Assembly (NCBI GenBank): GCA_963666415.2
Contig: CAXXPD010000003.1
Location: forward strand, 2,604,001-2,668,000
Direction: 5' to 3'
Origin: Bin87 sp963666415
GTDB lineage: Bacteria > Chloroflexota > Dehalococcoidia > Lucifugimonadales > UBA3495
DNA: 64,000 nucleotides
The position numbers and the translations under genes were made by a program. The notes under the pieces are model-generated. The model was not told the origin of the DNA and searched no databases. It saw only the letters and a program-made list of their open reading frames with translations. Below, one piece after another: positions 51,503-60,997 of this stretch; position 1 is the first letter of the stretch, and the number at the start of each line of letters is the position of its first letter.

Positions 51503-53409
51503 TGCGGGGCGGGGGCGGTATTGGCGGCGGGATGATGCAGGGGATGCGTGGCACCTCTGCCGACAGCATGTTCGCGCCGTCGAATGATCAACTGACGGAT
51601 GAGGATGTAGTCGGGCGCGTTTACGACAATAGGGTCGTAGTGCGGTTCATGAGCTACATTAAGCCTTACAGTAAATTTGCCTTCATAGCCCTGGGGTCGC
51701 TGCTGGTATACGCTGCGTTCAACGCCGGAATCCCGCTGCTGATCATGTACGGAATCGACTGGGCGATCGCCGAAGGTCGGGTAAACCGGGTACACATCAT
51801 TGGCGCAGCCTTCATGGTGATCACGGTTATCCACTTCCTGTCGAACCGCTTGCAGTTCATATACATTTCGCGCACCGGGCAACACATCCTGTACGACCTG
51901 CGCACGGGAATGTTCAGCCATCTGCAAAACCAGTCCAACGCCTTCTATAACCGCACGCCCATCGGGCGCGTCATGTCCCGTATGCAGTCGGATATCCTGC
52001 AATTGCAGGAGACTTTTGAACTGCTGGCGTTGGCATTGGCCGAATTGGTTACCGTCGGCGCGATCATTGTCCTGATGCTGTGGGTCAACTGGCAGTTGGC
52101 GCTAGTCTGTATGATTGTAGTGCCGGTGCTGACGCTAATCATGATGTACTGGCAGCGGTTTGCGCGCCACTCCTTCATGCGGATTCGCCGGGCTATTGCC
52201 ATGGTGAACGGCGAGTACAACCAGAACATCACTGGTGTCAGGGTCGTGCAGAGTCTTAACCGGCAGGATGAGAACCTGGAACACTTCCGCGAACTGAATA
52301 CCGAATATCTGAATGCGAACCTGGAAGCCGCCCGCTATTCGGGTTTGCTCCAACCGTTGGTTGAGTTGCTGATCGGCCTGGGGATTGGGATGGGCGTTGT
52401 GCTTTTCGGTGGTTTCCTGTTGCAGCGCGGTAGCCTGGAAGTGGGCGTTCTGGTCGCCTTCGCTTTCTGGATTCAGCGGTTCTTTGAACCGATTCGCCAG
52501 TTGACGATGCAATACAGCCAGCTCCAAAGGGCAATGGCTGCCGGCGTCCGCATTTTTGAGGTCTTGGACCTTGATCCGGATATTCTCGACAAACCCGACG
52601 CCGACACGTTGCCTGAAATTCAGGGTGATATCCGCTACAAAAATGTGGAATTCCACTATGTGGAAGGTGTCGAGGTGCTGCGGGACGTGAACCTGCACAT
52701 CCAAGCCGGCGAAAACGTGGCGTTGGTTGGTTCTACCGGTGCTGGCAAGAGTACGCTGGTGAACCTGTTGCATCGCTCCGCCGATGTTACCGACGGCGCA
52801 ATTGAAATAGACGGGTATGACCTGCGCGACGTGAAGCGAAACTCACTGGTGCATCAGATGAGCATGGTGCTGCAGGAGCCCTACCTGTTTTCCGGTACCG
52901 TGCGGGAAAATATCAGCTACCTGAACGAACAAGTTACCCGTGAGCAGGTGGTGGAAGCGGCCACGGCGGTGGGAGCCCACGACTTTATCATGGAGCTCGA
53001 TAACGGATACAATTCAGTGCTGGCCGAACGAGGCGTTAACCTGAGCATCGGGCAACGGCAGCTGATCAGCTTCGCCCGCGCCATCGTGAGCAACCCGCGG
53101 ATCCTGGTGCTGGACGAGGCGACGGCCAACATCGACACCCATACTGAGCTACTGATTCAACGGGCGTTGAACCGCATTTTGCGAGGCCGCACGTCTATCG
53201 TCATTGCCCACCGGTTGTCCACCATCCGCAACGCAGATAAAATCGTGGTGCTGGATCGCGGACGGGTGGTCGAGGTGGGCACCCATGACGAATTGCTGGA
53301 GGCGGGCGGGGCTTACGCTCAGCTTTACGCCATCAACTACGGCTTGTCCGGCCCCAGCGTGGGTGTTGCGCCAACCGGTGGCGAGGTAATCGGGGCAGCC
53401 GACGACTGA
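51499..53409 (+). CDS. ABC exporter half-transporter, catalytic-site subunit
   Basis: The 636-residue protein overlaps the previous gene by 4 bases (ATGA), coupling translation. After a Gly/Met-rich N-terminus, six helices precede the ATPase domain: Walker A GSTGAGKST, signature LSIGQRQLIS (degenerate: Ile for the first Gly of LSGGQ) and Walker B ILVLDEATANID with the catalytic Glu. The two chains thus complement each other into one active and one degenerate ATP site. Confidence 0.9.
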   Translation: MMRGGGGIGGGMMQGMRGTSADSMFAPSNDQLTDEDVVGRVYDNRVVVRFMSYIKPYSKFAFIALGSLLVYAAFNAGIPLLIMYGIDWAIAEGRVNRVHIIGAAFMVITVIHFLSNRLQFIYISRTGQHILYDLRTGMFSHLQNQSNAFYNRTPIGRVMSRMQSDILQLQETFELLALALAELVTVGAIIVLMLWVNWQLALVCMIVVPVLTLIMMYWQRFARHSFMRIRRAIAMVNGEYNQNITGVRVVQSLNRQDENLEHFRELNTEYLNANLEAARYSGLLQPLVELLIGLGIGMGVVLFGGFLLQRGSLEVGVLVAFAFWIQRFFEPIRQLTMQYSQLQRAMAAGVRIFEVLDLDPDILDKPDADTLPEIQGDIRYKNVEFHYVEGVEVLRDVNLHIQAGENVALVGSTGAGKSTLVNLLHRSADVTDGAIEIDGYDLRDVKRNSLVHQMSMVLQEPYLFSGTVRENISYLNEQVTREQVVEAATAVGAHDFIMELDNGYNSVLAERGVNLSIGQRQLISFARAIVSNPRILVLDEATANIDTHTELLIQRALNRILRGRTSIVIAHRLSTIRNADKIVVLDRGRVVEVGTHDELLEAGGAYAQLYAINYGLSGPSVGVAPTGGEVIGAADD

Positions 53410-53438
53410 TTCCCTGCCGTTCCTGCAGCGTATTCCGG

Positions 53439-54323
53439 TCAGCCGGTTTCGAGGAATCGCCGGATCGCCGTAGCCAGTACCTCCGGTTTGTCGTAGCCAA
53501 TATCGTGAATGGTGTCTGGAATCCAGAGCACCTGTCCGTTTTTTAGCGCAGCTTCCGCCGCGCCAACCATGACTTCCCGTTGCCGAGAGAATTGGGAATT
53601 GGCGCGCTCGGCGCGTGGCCCGGCGGCGACCACCAGCGTGGGAGTTTCAACGCGCGGCAATATCAGCGATGGCGGTTCCGTCCACATTGTTTCCAGAACC
53701 TGCGCGTGGTTGTCCGGGCGCAAAATGTCCCGCATCTGGCCGTCGTCCCCTTCATACACCATGGTCAGAGCGATTTCGGCCAGGTCGTCTCCCCAGCAGA
53801 ACGACAGGTTGGCGGACAGCGCGGAAAGATACTCGTCCTGCGTGCCGGCGACGCGTCGGGGCGCCAGACGTTGCTGGAACGCTTCCCAGGTTGGCGTCGG
53901 CATCAACCCGCCATCCTGGAAACCGCCATCAATCATTACCAGCTGGGTGACCCGGTCCGGGAATCTCGCCGCCAGATTGCTGGCAACGTGCCCGCCCCAG
54001 GAATGTCCAAGCACCGCGGCCCGGTCGATGCCGAGGTGGTCGAGCAGGCCGACGGCATCCTCGGCCAGCGACTGCCAGTCGTAGCCGGAAGGCGCCTGGG
54101 TGGTCGAGCCGTGGCCGCGTTGGTCGGGTGCGATGATACGGTAGTCTGGAGCCAAACGGGGCGCCAGCCGGCGGTACCAGTGTCCCGATGAGGCCAGGCC
54201 GTGCAGCGCCAATATCGGCGGGCCGTCACCGGGCCATTCCAGGTAGTGAATGGTCAATTCGTCGATTTGCGCCGTCTGGGACGTGTGCCCGGCGCTGGCG
54301 TTGTCTGAATCCTGATTAGGCAT
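53439..54323 (-). CDS. alpha/beta hydrolase
   Basis: The 294-residue product has the hydrolase pattern: oxyanion region LALHGLASSGHWY, DQRGHGST, the nucleophile elbow LGHSWGGHVASN with catalytic Ser, and a late DTIHDIGY with the catalytic His. It could be an esterase, epoxide hydrolase or haloperoxidase-like enzyme. ATG 54323 is used; ATG 54332 is another start. It is convergent with the ABC operon. Confidence 0.85.
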   Translation of the reverse strand: MPNQDSDNASAGHTSQTAQIDELTIHYLEWPGDGPPILALHGLASSGHWYRRLAPRLAPDYRIIAPDQRGHGSTTQAPSGYDWQSLAEDAVGLLDHLGIDRAAVLGHSWGGHVASNLAARFPDRVTQLVMIDGGFQDGGLMPTPTWEAFQQRLAPRRVAGTQDEYLSALSANLSFCWGDDLAEIALTMVYEGDDGQMRDILRPDNHAQVLETMWTEPPSLILPRVETPTLVVAAGPRAERANSQFSRQREVMVGAAEAALKNGQVLWIPDTIHDIGYDKPEVLATAIRRFLETG

Positions 54324-54481
54324 AACGAACAACTCTCTTGTTATTGGTCTTGGCCGCGATTATACCTTCCCCGGGGGGATCGCCGATTGGCCGGATTCTG
54401 GATTGGTGCGAGTGCAGGGCCGGCCAACGCGTGTGCTAAAATTGGGCTTCGAGCAATGATAATGAACACGAGGAAGCCGGA

Positions 54482-56107
54482 ATGACCGACCGTTATCACC
54501 TCGGCGATTACGCCCAAGTGGTGTCGGAGGCGGCTGACCGGCTGGATGCCGAATCGGTCCCGGCTCGCCTGCACGCGCACGACTACACACTGTGGAGCGA
54601 CTACCCCACCGAGATTTCCGACCGACTCGCCTGGCTCACTCTGCCGACCGATATGGCGACACAGGTTGCCGACCTGTGCAGGTTCGGTACGACACTGCGG
54701 GATGAAGGCTGTCGGCACGTGGTGCTGTTGGGGATGGGCGGCAGCAGTTTGGGCCCGGAAGTAATTCGGCAAACCATTGGCAACAGCGCCGGCTACCCGC
54801 AGATGCTCACGCTGGACAGCACCGTCCCCGACTGGGTGGTTGCTACCACGGTGGCCATCGACCCGACTCGTACCGTTTTTGTGCTGTCTTCAAAGTCCGG
54901 CACCACCACCGAGCCCAACGCCTTTTACGCGTATTTCCGCGACCTGATGGCTGGCCAGGTGGGCGTCAATAATGCCGGACGTCATTTCCTGGCGGTTACC
55001 GACCCGGAAACTGCGTTGGTTCGGTTGGCGCAAACTGGAGGTTTCCGGCGGGTATTTCTCAATGACCCGAACATCGGCGGGCGTTATTCTGTGCTGTCGC
55101 ATTTTGGGTTGGTGCCAGCCGCGCTGACCGGGGTCGATCTGGATCGGTTGCTGGACAGCGCCCAACGAATGCAACGGCGTTGCCTGGGCGCCGGCCAGGT
55201 TCGGGACAACCCCGGCGCCTGGCTGGGCACGGTGATCGGCACCCTGGTGAAGTCGGGTCGAAACAAACTGACGCTGATCGCTTCCGACAGCATCGCCGGA
55301 TTCGGCTTGTGGGTAGAGCAGTTGCTGGCCGAAAGCACCGGTAAGAACGGCACCGGAGTCGTCCCCGTCGCTGGTGAGCCGCAGATGGAATCGGTTTTTT
55401 ACGGAGACGACCGTTTATTCGTTCAGTTGCGTCTGGCCTCGGATGACAACACCAACGCCGATGCCCTGGCGAGCGCGTTGGCATCCGCCGGGCACCCGGT
55501 GGTGCAGCTGGAAATGTTAGACGGCTATGATTTGGGTGCTGAGTTTTACCGCTGGGAGTATGCCACCGCCATAATCGGCCAAATCCTCGGCATCCATCCG
55601 TTCGACCAGCCGGATGTGCAGGGCGCCAAAGACCAGACCGTAAGCGTGCTTGACCAGTATCAGCGGGACGGCAGTCTACCGAGGCCACAACCGGGGAAAT
55701 TCGGGCAACTGGCGCATTTGCTGGAAAACAGCAGCCCTGGCGACTATCTGGCCGTGATGGCCTACCTGCCTGATAGCCCGGCAACGCGGCTGGAACTCAA
55801 CGCCTTGCGGGAACGAGTGCTGCGCAAATATCGCATCGCTACCACCGTTGGCTACGGGCCGCGATTTTTGCATTCCACCGGCCAACTGCACAAGGGCGGG
55901 CCCGCCAGCGGGATTTTCTTGCAACTGACGCAACAACGCTCGCACGATCTACCCATTCCGGGCTGGCCATTCAGTTTCGGGGTGTTGGCCGACGCCCAGG
56001 CGCTGGGCGATTTCCAGGCGTTGCAGGCTCTGGGTAGGCGAACGATGTCCCTGCGGTTGGCGGGCGACCCGGCAGAAGAAATCCGACGCCTCGTCGATCT
56101 CGTCTGA
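54482..56107 (+). CDS. pgi: glucose-6-phosphate isomerase
   Basis: The 541-residue product has the isomerase features VVLLGMGGSSLGPEVIRQ and VFVLSSKSGTTTEPNAF. The later FSVLSHFGLVPAAL-like region and GPRFLHSTGQLHKGGP follow, so the sugar-binding and catalytic segments are present. It interconverts glucose-6-P and fructose-6-P. It precedes gnd by 38 bases, giving a pgi-gnd pair. The expected zwf is not downstream; IS debris is. Confidence 0.92.
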   Translation: MTDRYHLGDYAQVVSEAADRLDAESVPARLHAHDYTLWSDYPTEISDRLAWLTLPTDMATQVADLCRFGTTLRDEGCRHVVLLGMGGSSLGPEVIRQTIGNSAGYPQMLTLDSTVPDWVVATTVAIDPTRTVFVLSSKSGTTTEPNAFYAYFRDLMAGQVGVNNAGRHFLAVTDPETALVRLAQTGGFRRVFLNDPNIGGRYSVLSHFGLVPAALTGVDLDRLLDSAQRMQRRCLGAGQVRDNPGAWLGTVIGTLVKSGRNKLTLIASDSIAGFGLWVEQLLAESTGKNGTGVVPVAGEPQMESVFYGDDRLFVQLRLASDDNTNADALASALASAGHPVVQLEMLDGYDLGAEFYRWEYATAIIGQILGIHPFDQPDVQGAKDQTVSVLDQYQRDGSLPRPQPGKFGQLAHLLENSSPGDYLAVMAYLPDSPATRLELNALRERVLRKYRIATTVGYGPRFLHSTGQLHKGGPASGIFLQLTQQRSHDLPIPGWPFSFGVLADAQALGDFQALQALGRRTMSLRLAGDPAEEIRRLVDLV

Positions 56108-56145
56108 TAGAACAACGGCGCAACTGAGTATCAAGGAGCAAAAGC

Positions 56146-57060
56146 TTGGAAATCGGAATGGTTGGCCTGGGCCGCATGGGTGGCAACATGGCCCAGCGAT
56201 TGTTGCGGGGCGGCCACACGGTGGTAGCTTTTGACCAAAGCGCGTCCGCGTTGGCCGCCAACGTGTCGGAGGGCGCAGCCGGCGCAGATTCCGTGGCCGA
56301 TCTGGTCGGGCGGCTGGCTCCGCCGCGAGCGGTATGGCTCATGCTGCCGGCCGGTGAGGTTACCGAGGCTTCAATGGAGGAACTGGGCGGGTTGCTGGCG
56401 CCGGGCGATGCCATCATCGACGGAGGCAACGCCAACTACAAGGAAACCCTGCGCCGTGGCAAAACTCTGGCCGAGCGCGGTATCCACTTGCTGGACGCTG
56501 GCACCAGCGGCGGTATCTGGGGGCTGACCGAAGGCTATTCGCTGATGGTGGGCGGAGACCCGGACGTGTTCCGGCGGCTGGAACCCATCTTTCAGGCCCT
56601 GGCTCCGGGGCCGGACCGGGGATACTGCCGCGTTGGGCCCACTGGCGCCGGCCACTTCACCAAGATGGTGCACAACGGCGTGGAATATGGCCTGATGCAA
56701 GCCTACGCCGAGGGTTTCGAGTTGCTGCAAGCCAAGCAGGATGACTTTGATCTGGATCTGCTGGCCATCGGCAAAACCTGGCAGTACGGCAGTGTGGTGC
56801 GCTCGTGGTTACTGGATATGGCGGTGCGGGTGCTGGAGGAGGACGGAGACCTGGAAAGCCTGGCGTCCTACGTGGAGGATTCCGGTGAAGGGCGCTGGAC
56901 GGTGAACGAATCGGTGGAACTCGCGGTGCCGACTCCCGTAATCACGGCGGCGTTATACCAGCGATTCCGTTCCCGACAAGAGCAACCGTTTAGCGGGCGT
57001 ATGCTGGCCGCACTGCGCAACCAGTTTGGAGGACACGCCGTCCGCAATATTGAGCCGTAA
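56146..57060 (+). CDS. gnd: 6-phosphogluconate dehydrogenase, short (decarboxylating) form
   Basis: The 304-residue product starts MEIGMVGLGRMGGNMAQRLL (NADP-binding) and has IIDGGNANYKET and the GTSGGIWG loop. The catalytic GHFTKMVHNGVEYGLMQAY region carries Lys and Asn. It is the short homolog of about 300 residues, like YqeC/GndA-type enzymes. The start is TTG 56146 with AAGGAG 8 bases upstream. It is the last intact core gene before the IS cluster. Confidence 0.92.
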   Translation: MEIGMVGLGRMGGNMAQRLLRGGHTVVAFDQSASALAANVSEGAAGADSVADLVGRLAPPRAVWLMLPAGEVTEASMEELGGLLAPGDAIIDGGNANYKETLRRGKTLAERGIHLLDAGTSGGIWGLTEGYSLMVGGDPDVFRRLEPIFQALAPGPDRGYCRVGPTGAGHFTKMVHNGVEYGLMQAYAEGFELLQAKQDDFDLDLLAIGKTWQYGSVVRSWLLDMAVRVLEEDGDLESLASYVEDSGEGRWTVNESVELAVPTPVITAALYQRFRSRQEQPFSGRMLAALRNQFGGHAVRNIEP

Positions 57061-57126
57061 GCGAGCCTAAACATGGCTATGATGTGCTTGATTCAAGTAT
57101 AAAACGGCCATTTGGCGTGCCTGTAA

Positions 57127-57489
57127 ATTCCGAGCACGTCCGGCGCATTGATTGGGCGATCGCCCAAGGGTAGGGGCGACAACCCGGCGGGAAAGACGAT
57201 TGCAAGAGTGTTGCCGAATACGACGTGGGCGCCGGAACAACATCCCGCCCTGTCATACCGGGGTGTTGTGGCAGCATTGGAGAACGTCAAGCAATCCACG
57301 GCTGCTCCGATGACCGGGTTGGCGTTTGAGTTTCTGGTATTGACGGCCTCGCACAGCGGAGAAGTCAGGTTGGCCGCCAGGTCTGAAATCGATTGGGAGT
57401 CGGGAAAGTGGGCAGTGCCTGCGGAGCGAATGAAAGTGCGGCGTCAACAATTGGACAGTTGCCAATGGCCCTGGGGGTTGACGAGTTGA
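57127..57489 (+). pseudogene. tyrosine recombinase (integrase) remnant
   Basis: The reading frame resembles the middle of a phage-type integrase: NPAGKTIARVLPN, a region around LAFEFLVLTASHSGEVRLAA and IDWESGKWAVPAERMKV. The first catalytic Arg (normally in ARSGEVR) is His here. The rest of the catalytic domain (HxxR, Tyr) is missing, as the frame ends at a stop after QWPWGLTS. The N-terminal arm-binding part is also lost. A former integration event downstream of gnd is likely. Confidence 0.7.
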
Positions 57490-57514
57490 GGAAACCGGCT
57501 GAGTCAGGGAGCCA

Positions 57515-57798
57515 ATGCGGGCATTCCGGCTAATCTCAGGCCTGCGGAAACTCTCGCCGGAATTCTGGGTCAATTTCGCCGTGAAGGCCATATTGATTGG
57601 CCTGCTGGCAATCGGGGCCTTCTCAGGATTGCAACAATTCGAGGGCAAAGCATTCCTCTGGCGGCTGGCCATATACCCGATTGCCGACCTGATAATCCCC
57701 GTAATTTGGACAATGCTTGGACGAAGGCCGGCTTACCCTTACGCCGCCGATGTTCTGCTGACCCTGCCTTTCCTCATCGATACCGCGGGCAATGCCAG
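57515..57798 (+). pseudogene. truncated membrane protein fused to transposase remnant
   Basis: About 94 residues with two or three hydrophobic helices (FWVNFAVKAILIGLLAIGAF and a segment ending YPYAADVLLTLPFLID). The frame continues without a stop into the last 87 codons of an IS transposase, so the original C-terminus is lost. I do not know the family with certainty; PYPYAADxLLTLPF-like text occurs in small bacterial membrane proteins. Confidence 0.55.
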
Positions 57799-58078
57799 AA
57801 CCACCCCCGCGCTCTTTGGCCTGTTCAGCGTGGTGACGCTGGCAGCGGATATCCTGATCGAACAGCGTGGCGGCATGGCGCCGCGCACCGCGGCGTGGTA
57901 TGACAAAACCAGCCCTTCCTTCGCCGACGCCATCGCCCTGGTCAGACGACACCTCTGGGTGCAGCAGGGAACTTTTATGCCGTCCGAGCGCGAGCACGAA
58001 TCGATAAAAGTCCCGCGCCTCTTGTACCACAGGATGCTCGACACGCTAGCCTATGCCGCTTGATTGTACAAAGCCGAG
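57799..58078 (+). mobile_element. 3' remnant of a fourth IS (IS701-like) copy
   Basis: From the GAACCACCCCCGC junction to the CTCGGCTTTGTACAA-type end (here inverted, ending 58078), this is nearly identical to the 3' end of the IS at 58087-60997 (60719-60997), including the C-terminal LDTLAYAA. Its 5' part is gone. It abuts the next copy, separated only by ACGCAGAA. Confidence 0.8.
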
Positions 58079-58115
58079 ACGCAGAACTCGGCTTTGTACA
58101 ATCAAGCTAGATAAA

Positions 58116-59547
58116 GTAACAGTTCAGACTTGGTGAGGTGAATTGGCCGAAGGCGGGTTGCCGAACGCTGGCACGGGTGGCGGTGGTTATGTCATATACA
58201 GGGCATGGATACTGAAGTGGACCTGACCATCGTCGACCGCGCTGTCCTCATTGCCATCATCGCCGAGTTACAGGCGGTGATTGAGCGGTTGCAGCGGCGG
58301 ATTGCCGAACTGGAAGGCCAGGCGAAACCGGGCGGCCCGCTCCGAATGCCCGGCCTCAAGGCGAAATCGGGCCGGAAGCCCCCAGCGCAGCAGGGGCCCC
58401 GCAAGCAGCGACGCCACGGCTTCGCTCGCCCGCGCATGACACCGACCCACCGGGTGGAGCACGTGATGGAGAACTGTCCCGATTGCGGCGCCCACCGGTC
58501 CGGCGGCTGGATCCAGCGCACTCGGGAGGTCATCGAGCTGCCGGTGGTTCCCGCGCAAGTCACCGAGCACGTCTACATTGCTCGGACTTGCCCGGCCTGC
58601 CGACGGCGCTGCACACCTCCGGCGGAACTGGGCGGCGTGGTCTTGGGTCAGCAGCGCCTCGGCGTCAACCTGCTCAGCCTGATCGCCACGCTGCGGGAAG
58701 AGGGGCGGCTGCCCATCCGCAGCGTCCAGTGGTATCTGGACACCGTGCATCAGTTGCGCCTCAGCGTGGGGGCCATCGTGAGCGCCATCCATCGCACGGC
58801 GCAGCGGGCCCAACCGGCAGTGGCCGCGATCCTGGACCGCATCCGCGCCAGCCCAGTGGTCCACGCCGACGAAACCGGCTGGCGTCAGAGCGGGGCCAAC
58901 GGCTACGTGTGGACTTTCAGCACCCCCACCGAACGCTACTTCCTGCGGCGGGGTCGGGGCAAAACAGTCGTGGACGAGGTGCTGAGCGATGCTTTCTCCG
59001 GAGTATTGGTCAGCGATTTCTACGCCGCCTACCACCATTATGACGGCCCCAAGCAGCGGTGCTGGGCCCACCTGCTGCGGGACATCCACGACCTGCGCAC
59101 CCTCTACCCCGATGCTGCGCCACTGGCCAGGTGGGCCGACGCCGTCCACGGGATTTACGACCGGGCCAAAGCCTTCACTCATCCCCAGGCCAAGCGGCGG
59201 CGCACCGCCCAACTGGCCCTGGAACGACAACTGCTGGCCCTCGGCCAGCCTTTCCGGCACGACCCGTCGGCAACCCAGGCCAAGCTGTGCCGACGCATCG
59301 AGCGCCACATCAAGGAACTCTTCGTATTCGTGGCCGAACCGGACGTGCCTTCAGACAACAACGCTGCCGAACGCAGCCTGCGCCATCTGGTCATCAGCCG
59401 CAAGATCAGCGGCGGCACCCGCTCGGAGCAGGGCACCGAGAGCAAGATGACGCTGGCATCCATCTTCGGCACCTGGCGCGCCCAAGGTCTAAATCCTCTC
59501 GCCGCCTGCCGTCAGCTGCTCGTTTCCCCTCTACTCTGAACTGTTAC
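58116..59547 (+). mobile_element. IS66-family element, copy 2
   Basis: It is 1432 bases long, with GTAACAGTTCAGA ends as in copy 1. TAGATAAA occurs directly outside both ends (58108-58115 and 59548-59555), an 8-bp target duplication inside the left end of the IS at 58087. Confidence 0.92.
58205..59539 (+). CDS. IS66-family transposase, copy 2
   Basis: This 444-residue protein is almost identical to the copy at 48081-49415 and complete: coiled segment, CPDCGAH zinc region, and DDE residues in HADETGWRQ, VSDFYAAYHHY and DNNAAERSLR. A handful of substitutions (for example ALILDP versus AAILDR-type changes, C/F in AKA(C/F)THP) show that the two copies have diverged slightly since transposition. 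Confidence 0.94.
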   Translation: MDTEVDLTIVDRAVLIAIIAELQAVIERLQRRIAELEGQAKPGGPLRMPGLKAKSGRKPPAQQGPRKQRRHGFARPRMTPTHRVEHVMENCPDCGAHRSGGWIQRTREVIELPVVPAQVTEHVYIARTCPACRRRCTPPAELGGVVLGQQRLGVNLLSLIATLREEGRLPIRSVQWYLDTVHQLRLSVGAIVSAIHRTAQRAQPAVAAILDRIRASPVVHADETGWRQSGANGYVWTFSTPTERYFLRRGRGKTVVDEVLSDAFSGVLVSDFYAAYHHYDGPKQRCWAHLLRDIHDLRTLYPDAAPLARWADAVHGIYDRAKAFTHPQAKRRRTAQLALERQLLALGQPFRHDPSATQAKLCRRIERHIKELFVFVAEPDVPSDNNAAERSLRHLVISRKISGGTRSEQGTESKMTLASIFGTWRAQGLNPLAACRQLLVSPLL

Positions 59548-59602
59548 TAGATAAATTATAAGAACAGGGTAAGCTCGACCAAATCACCAAAAGAGGTCGA
59601 GT

Positions 59603-60982
59603 ATGCCCACCCTGCCCGCAGTCATGGTAACCCTGCTGCTGCCCTTTGAGCACCTGTTTGACCCCAGGACCTGGCGCAAAGCCCAACTCCTGGCCATGGG
59701 AGCGATCCTGTCTCCCGGCAAACGCACCGTGTCCTCCGCCCTCAACATCCTGGGGATTGGGCAGCACGGCGACTTCGCCGTCTATCACCACGTGCTCAAC
59801 CGTGCCCGATGGTCGCCGCTGCAACTGAGCCGGGTGCTGTTGCTGCTGGTGGCCGGGCGCCTTGGTTCATCCACCGAGCCGTTGGTGTTCGGCATTGACG
59901 AGACGGTGGAACGACGCTGGGGCCGGAAGATTGCGGCCAAGGGGCGGTATCGGGATCCGGTGCGGTCCAAGGACGACCAGGTGGTGATGACCCCCGGATT
60001 GCAATGGGTGAGCCTGATGTTGCTGACGCGTATCGGATGGGCGGGTCGACACTGGGCGCTGCCGTTTTTGACCGCGCTGGTGGTGTCGGCCCGCTACGAC
60101 CGGCGCAAAGGTCGCCGGCACCAGACGTTCACCGACTACGCCCAGCAGATGCTGGTCTGCCTGCGCCGGTGGCTGCCGGACCGGGACCTGGTGGTGGTGG
60201 CCGATGGCGGCTACGCCAAGCGCGAGTTCCTGCGGCATTGCCAGAGTATGTCAAAGCCGATTGTCGTCGTCACCAAACTGCGCAAGGACGCGTCCCGGTA
60301 CCAGCCCGCGCCACCGCGGCGGCCCGGCCAGATCGGGCGGCCCCGGGTGGTCGGCGCGCGATTGCCCAGTCCCACGGCGGTGCTGGACGATCCCGCTACA
60401 CAATGGATTCCCTACCGCATGGACCCCCTACCGCGCCACCGGTTCCGACGGCAGTACCGCCAGGTCGAGCTCGCTTCGGGCGTAGCGCTGTGGTACCACG
60501 GCGGGCCGCCGCGCCTTCCCATACGTTGGGTCGTCATCAGATACCTGGAGGAGCGCCGCGGGCCCTATGCTTTGCTATGCACCGACACCGAGGCGGAACC
60601 CCTGCGGATACTGCAGTGGTATCTGCTGCGCTGGCAGGTCGAGGTGACCTTTGAGGAGCTGCGGGCTCACCTGGGCGTGGAAACCCAGCGCCAGTGGTCG
60701 GAACGAGCCATCGCCCGAACCACCCCCGCGCTCTTTGGCCTGTTCAGCGTGGTGACGCTGGCAGCGGATATCCTGATCGAACAGCGTGGCGGCATGGCGC
60801 CGCGCACCGCGGCGTGGTATGACAAAACCAGCCCTTCCTTCGCCGACGCCATCGCCCTGGTCAGACGACACCTCTGGGTGCAGCAGGGAACTTTTATGCC
60901 GTCCGAGCGCGAGCACGAATCGATAAAAGTCCCGCGCCTCTTGTACCGCAGGATGCTCGACACGCTAGCCTATGCCGCTTGA
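59603..60982 (+). CDS. IS transposase (DDE, IS701-like), copy 2, open but with compensated indels
   Basis: The 459-residue protein has the DDE residues in FGIDETVERRWG, VVADGGYAKREF and EVTFEELRAHLGVETQ. Between residues ~272 and ~291 it differs from copy 3: a 16-base insertion after CCCTACCGC (60419-60434, partly duplicating CCCTACCGC) is followed about 40 bases later by loss of one T, which restores the frame. The local peptide is replaced by MDPLPRHRFRRQYRQ. Whether the enzyme still works is unclear. I name the family tentatively: the 7-8-bp target duplications do not fit the 4 bp of classical IS701. Confidence 0.82.
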   Translation: MPTLPAVMVTLLLPFEHLFDPRTWRKAQLLAMGAILSPGKRTVSSALNILGIGQHGDFAVYHHVLNRARWSPLQLSRVLLLLVAGRLGSSTEPLVFGIDETVERRWGRKIAAKGRYRDPVRSKDDQVVMTPGLQWVSLMLLTRIGWAGRHWALPFLTALVVSARYDRRKGRRHQTFTDYAQQMLVCLRRWLPDRDLVVVADGGYAKREFLRHCQSMSKPIVVVTKLRKDASRYQPAPPRRPGQIGRPRVVGARLPSPTAVLDDPATQWIPYRMDPLPRHRFRRQYRQVELASGVALWYHGGPPRLPIRWVVIRYLEERRGPYALLCTDTEAEPLRILQWYLLRWQVEVTFEELRAHLGVETQRQWSERAIARTTPALFGLFSVVTLAADILIEQRGGMAPRTAAWYDKTSPSFADAIALVRRHLWVQQGTFMPSEREHESIKVPRLLYRRMLDTLAYAA

Positions 60983-60997
60983 TTGTACAAAGCCGAG

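Larger units (their letters stand above)
58087..60997 (+). mobile_element. IS (IS701-like) copy 2, interrupted by IS66 copy 2
   Basis: The ends are CTCGGCTTTGTACAATC on the left and its inverse on the right. ACGCAGAA flanks both sides (58079-58086 and 60998-61005), an 8-bp duplication. Subtracting the IS66 insertion and its duplication leaves about 1.47 kb. Compared with copies 1 and 3 it has 15 extra bases in the transposase. The coding region is downstream of the IS66 insertion and still open. Confidence 0.85.

Noticed and set aside
57515..58063. Intact 182-residue protein
   Set aside because: The first half is a membrane-protein fragment and the second is the end of an IS transposase.
58268..59308. 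346-codon - strand frame in IS66 copy 2 (same at 48312-49352 +)
   Set aside because: Antisense of the IS66 transposase, present in both copies for that reason.
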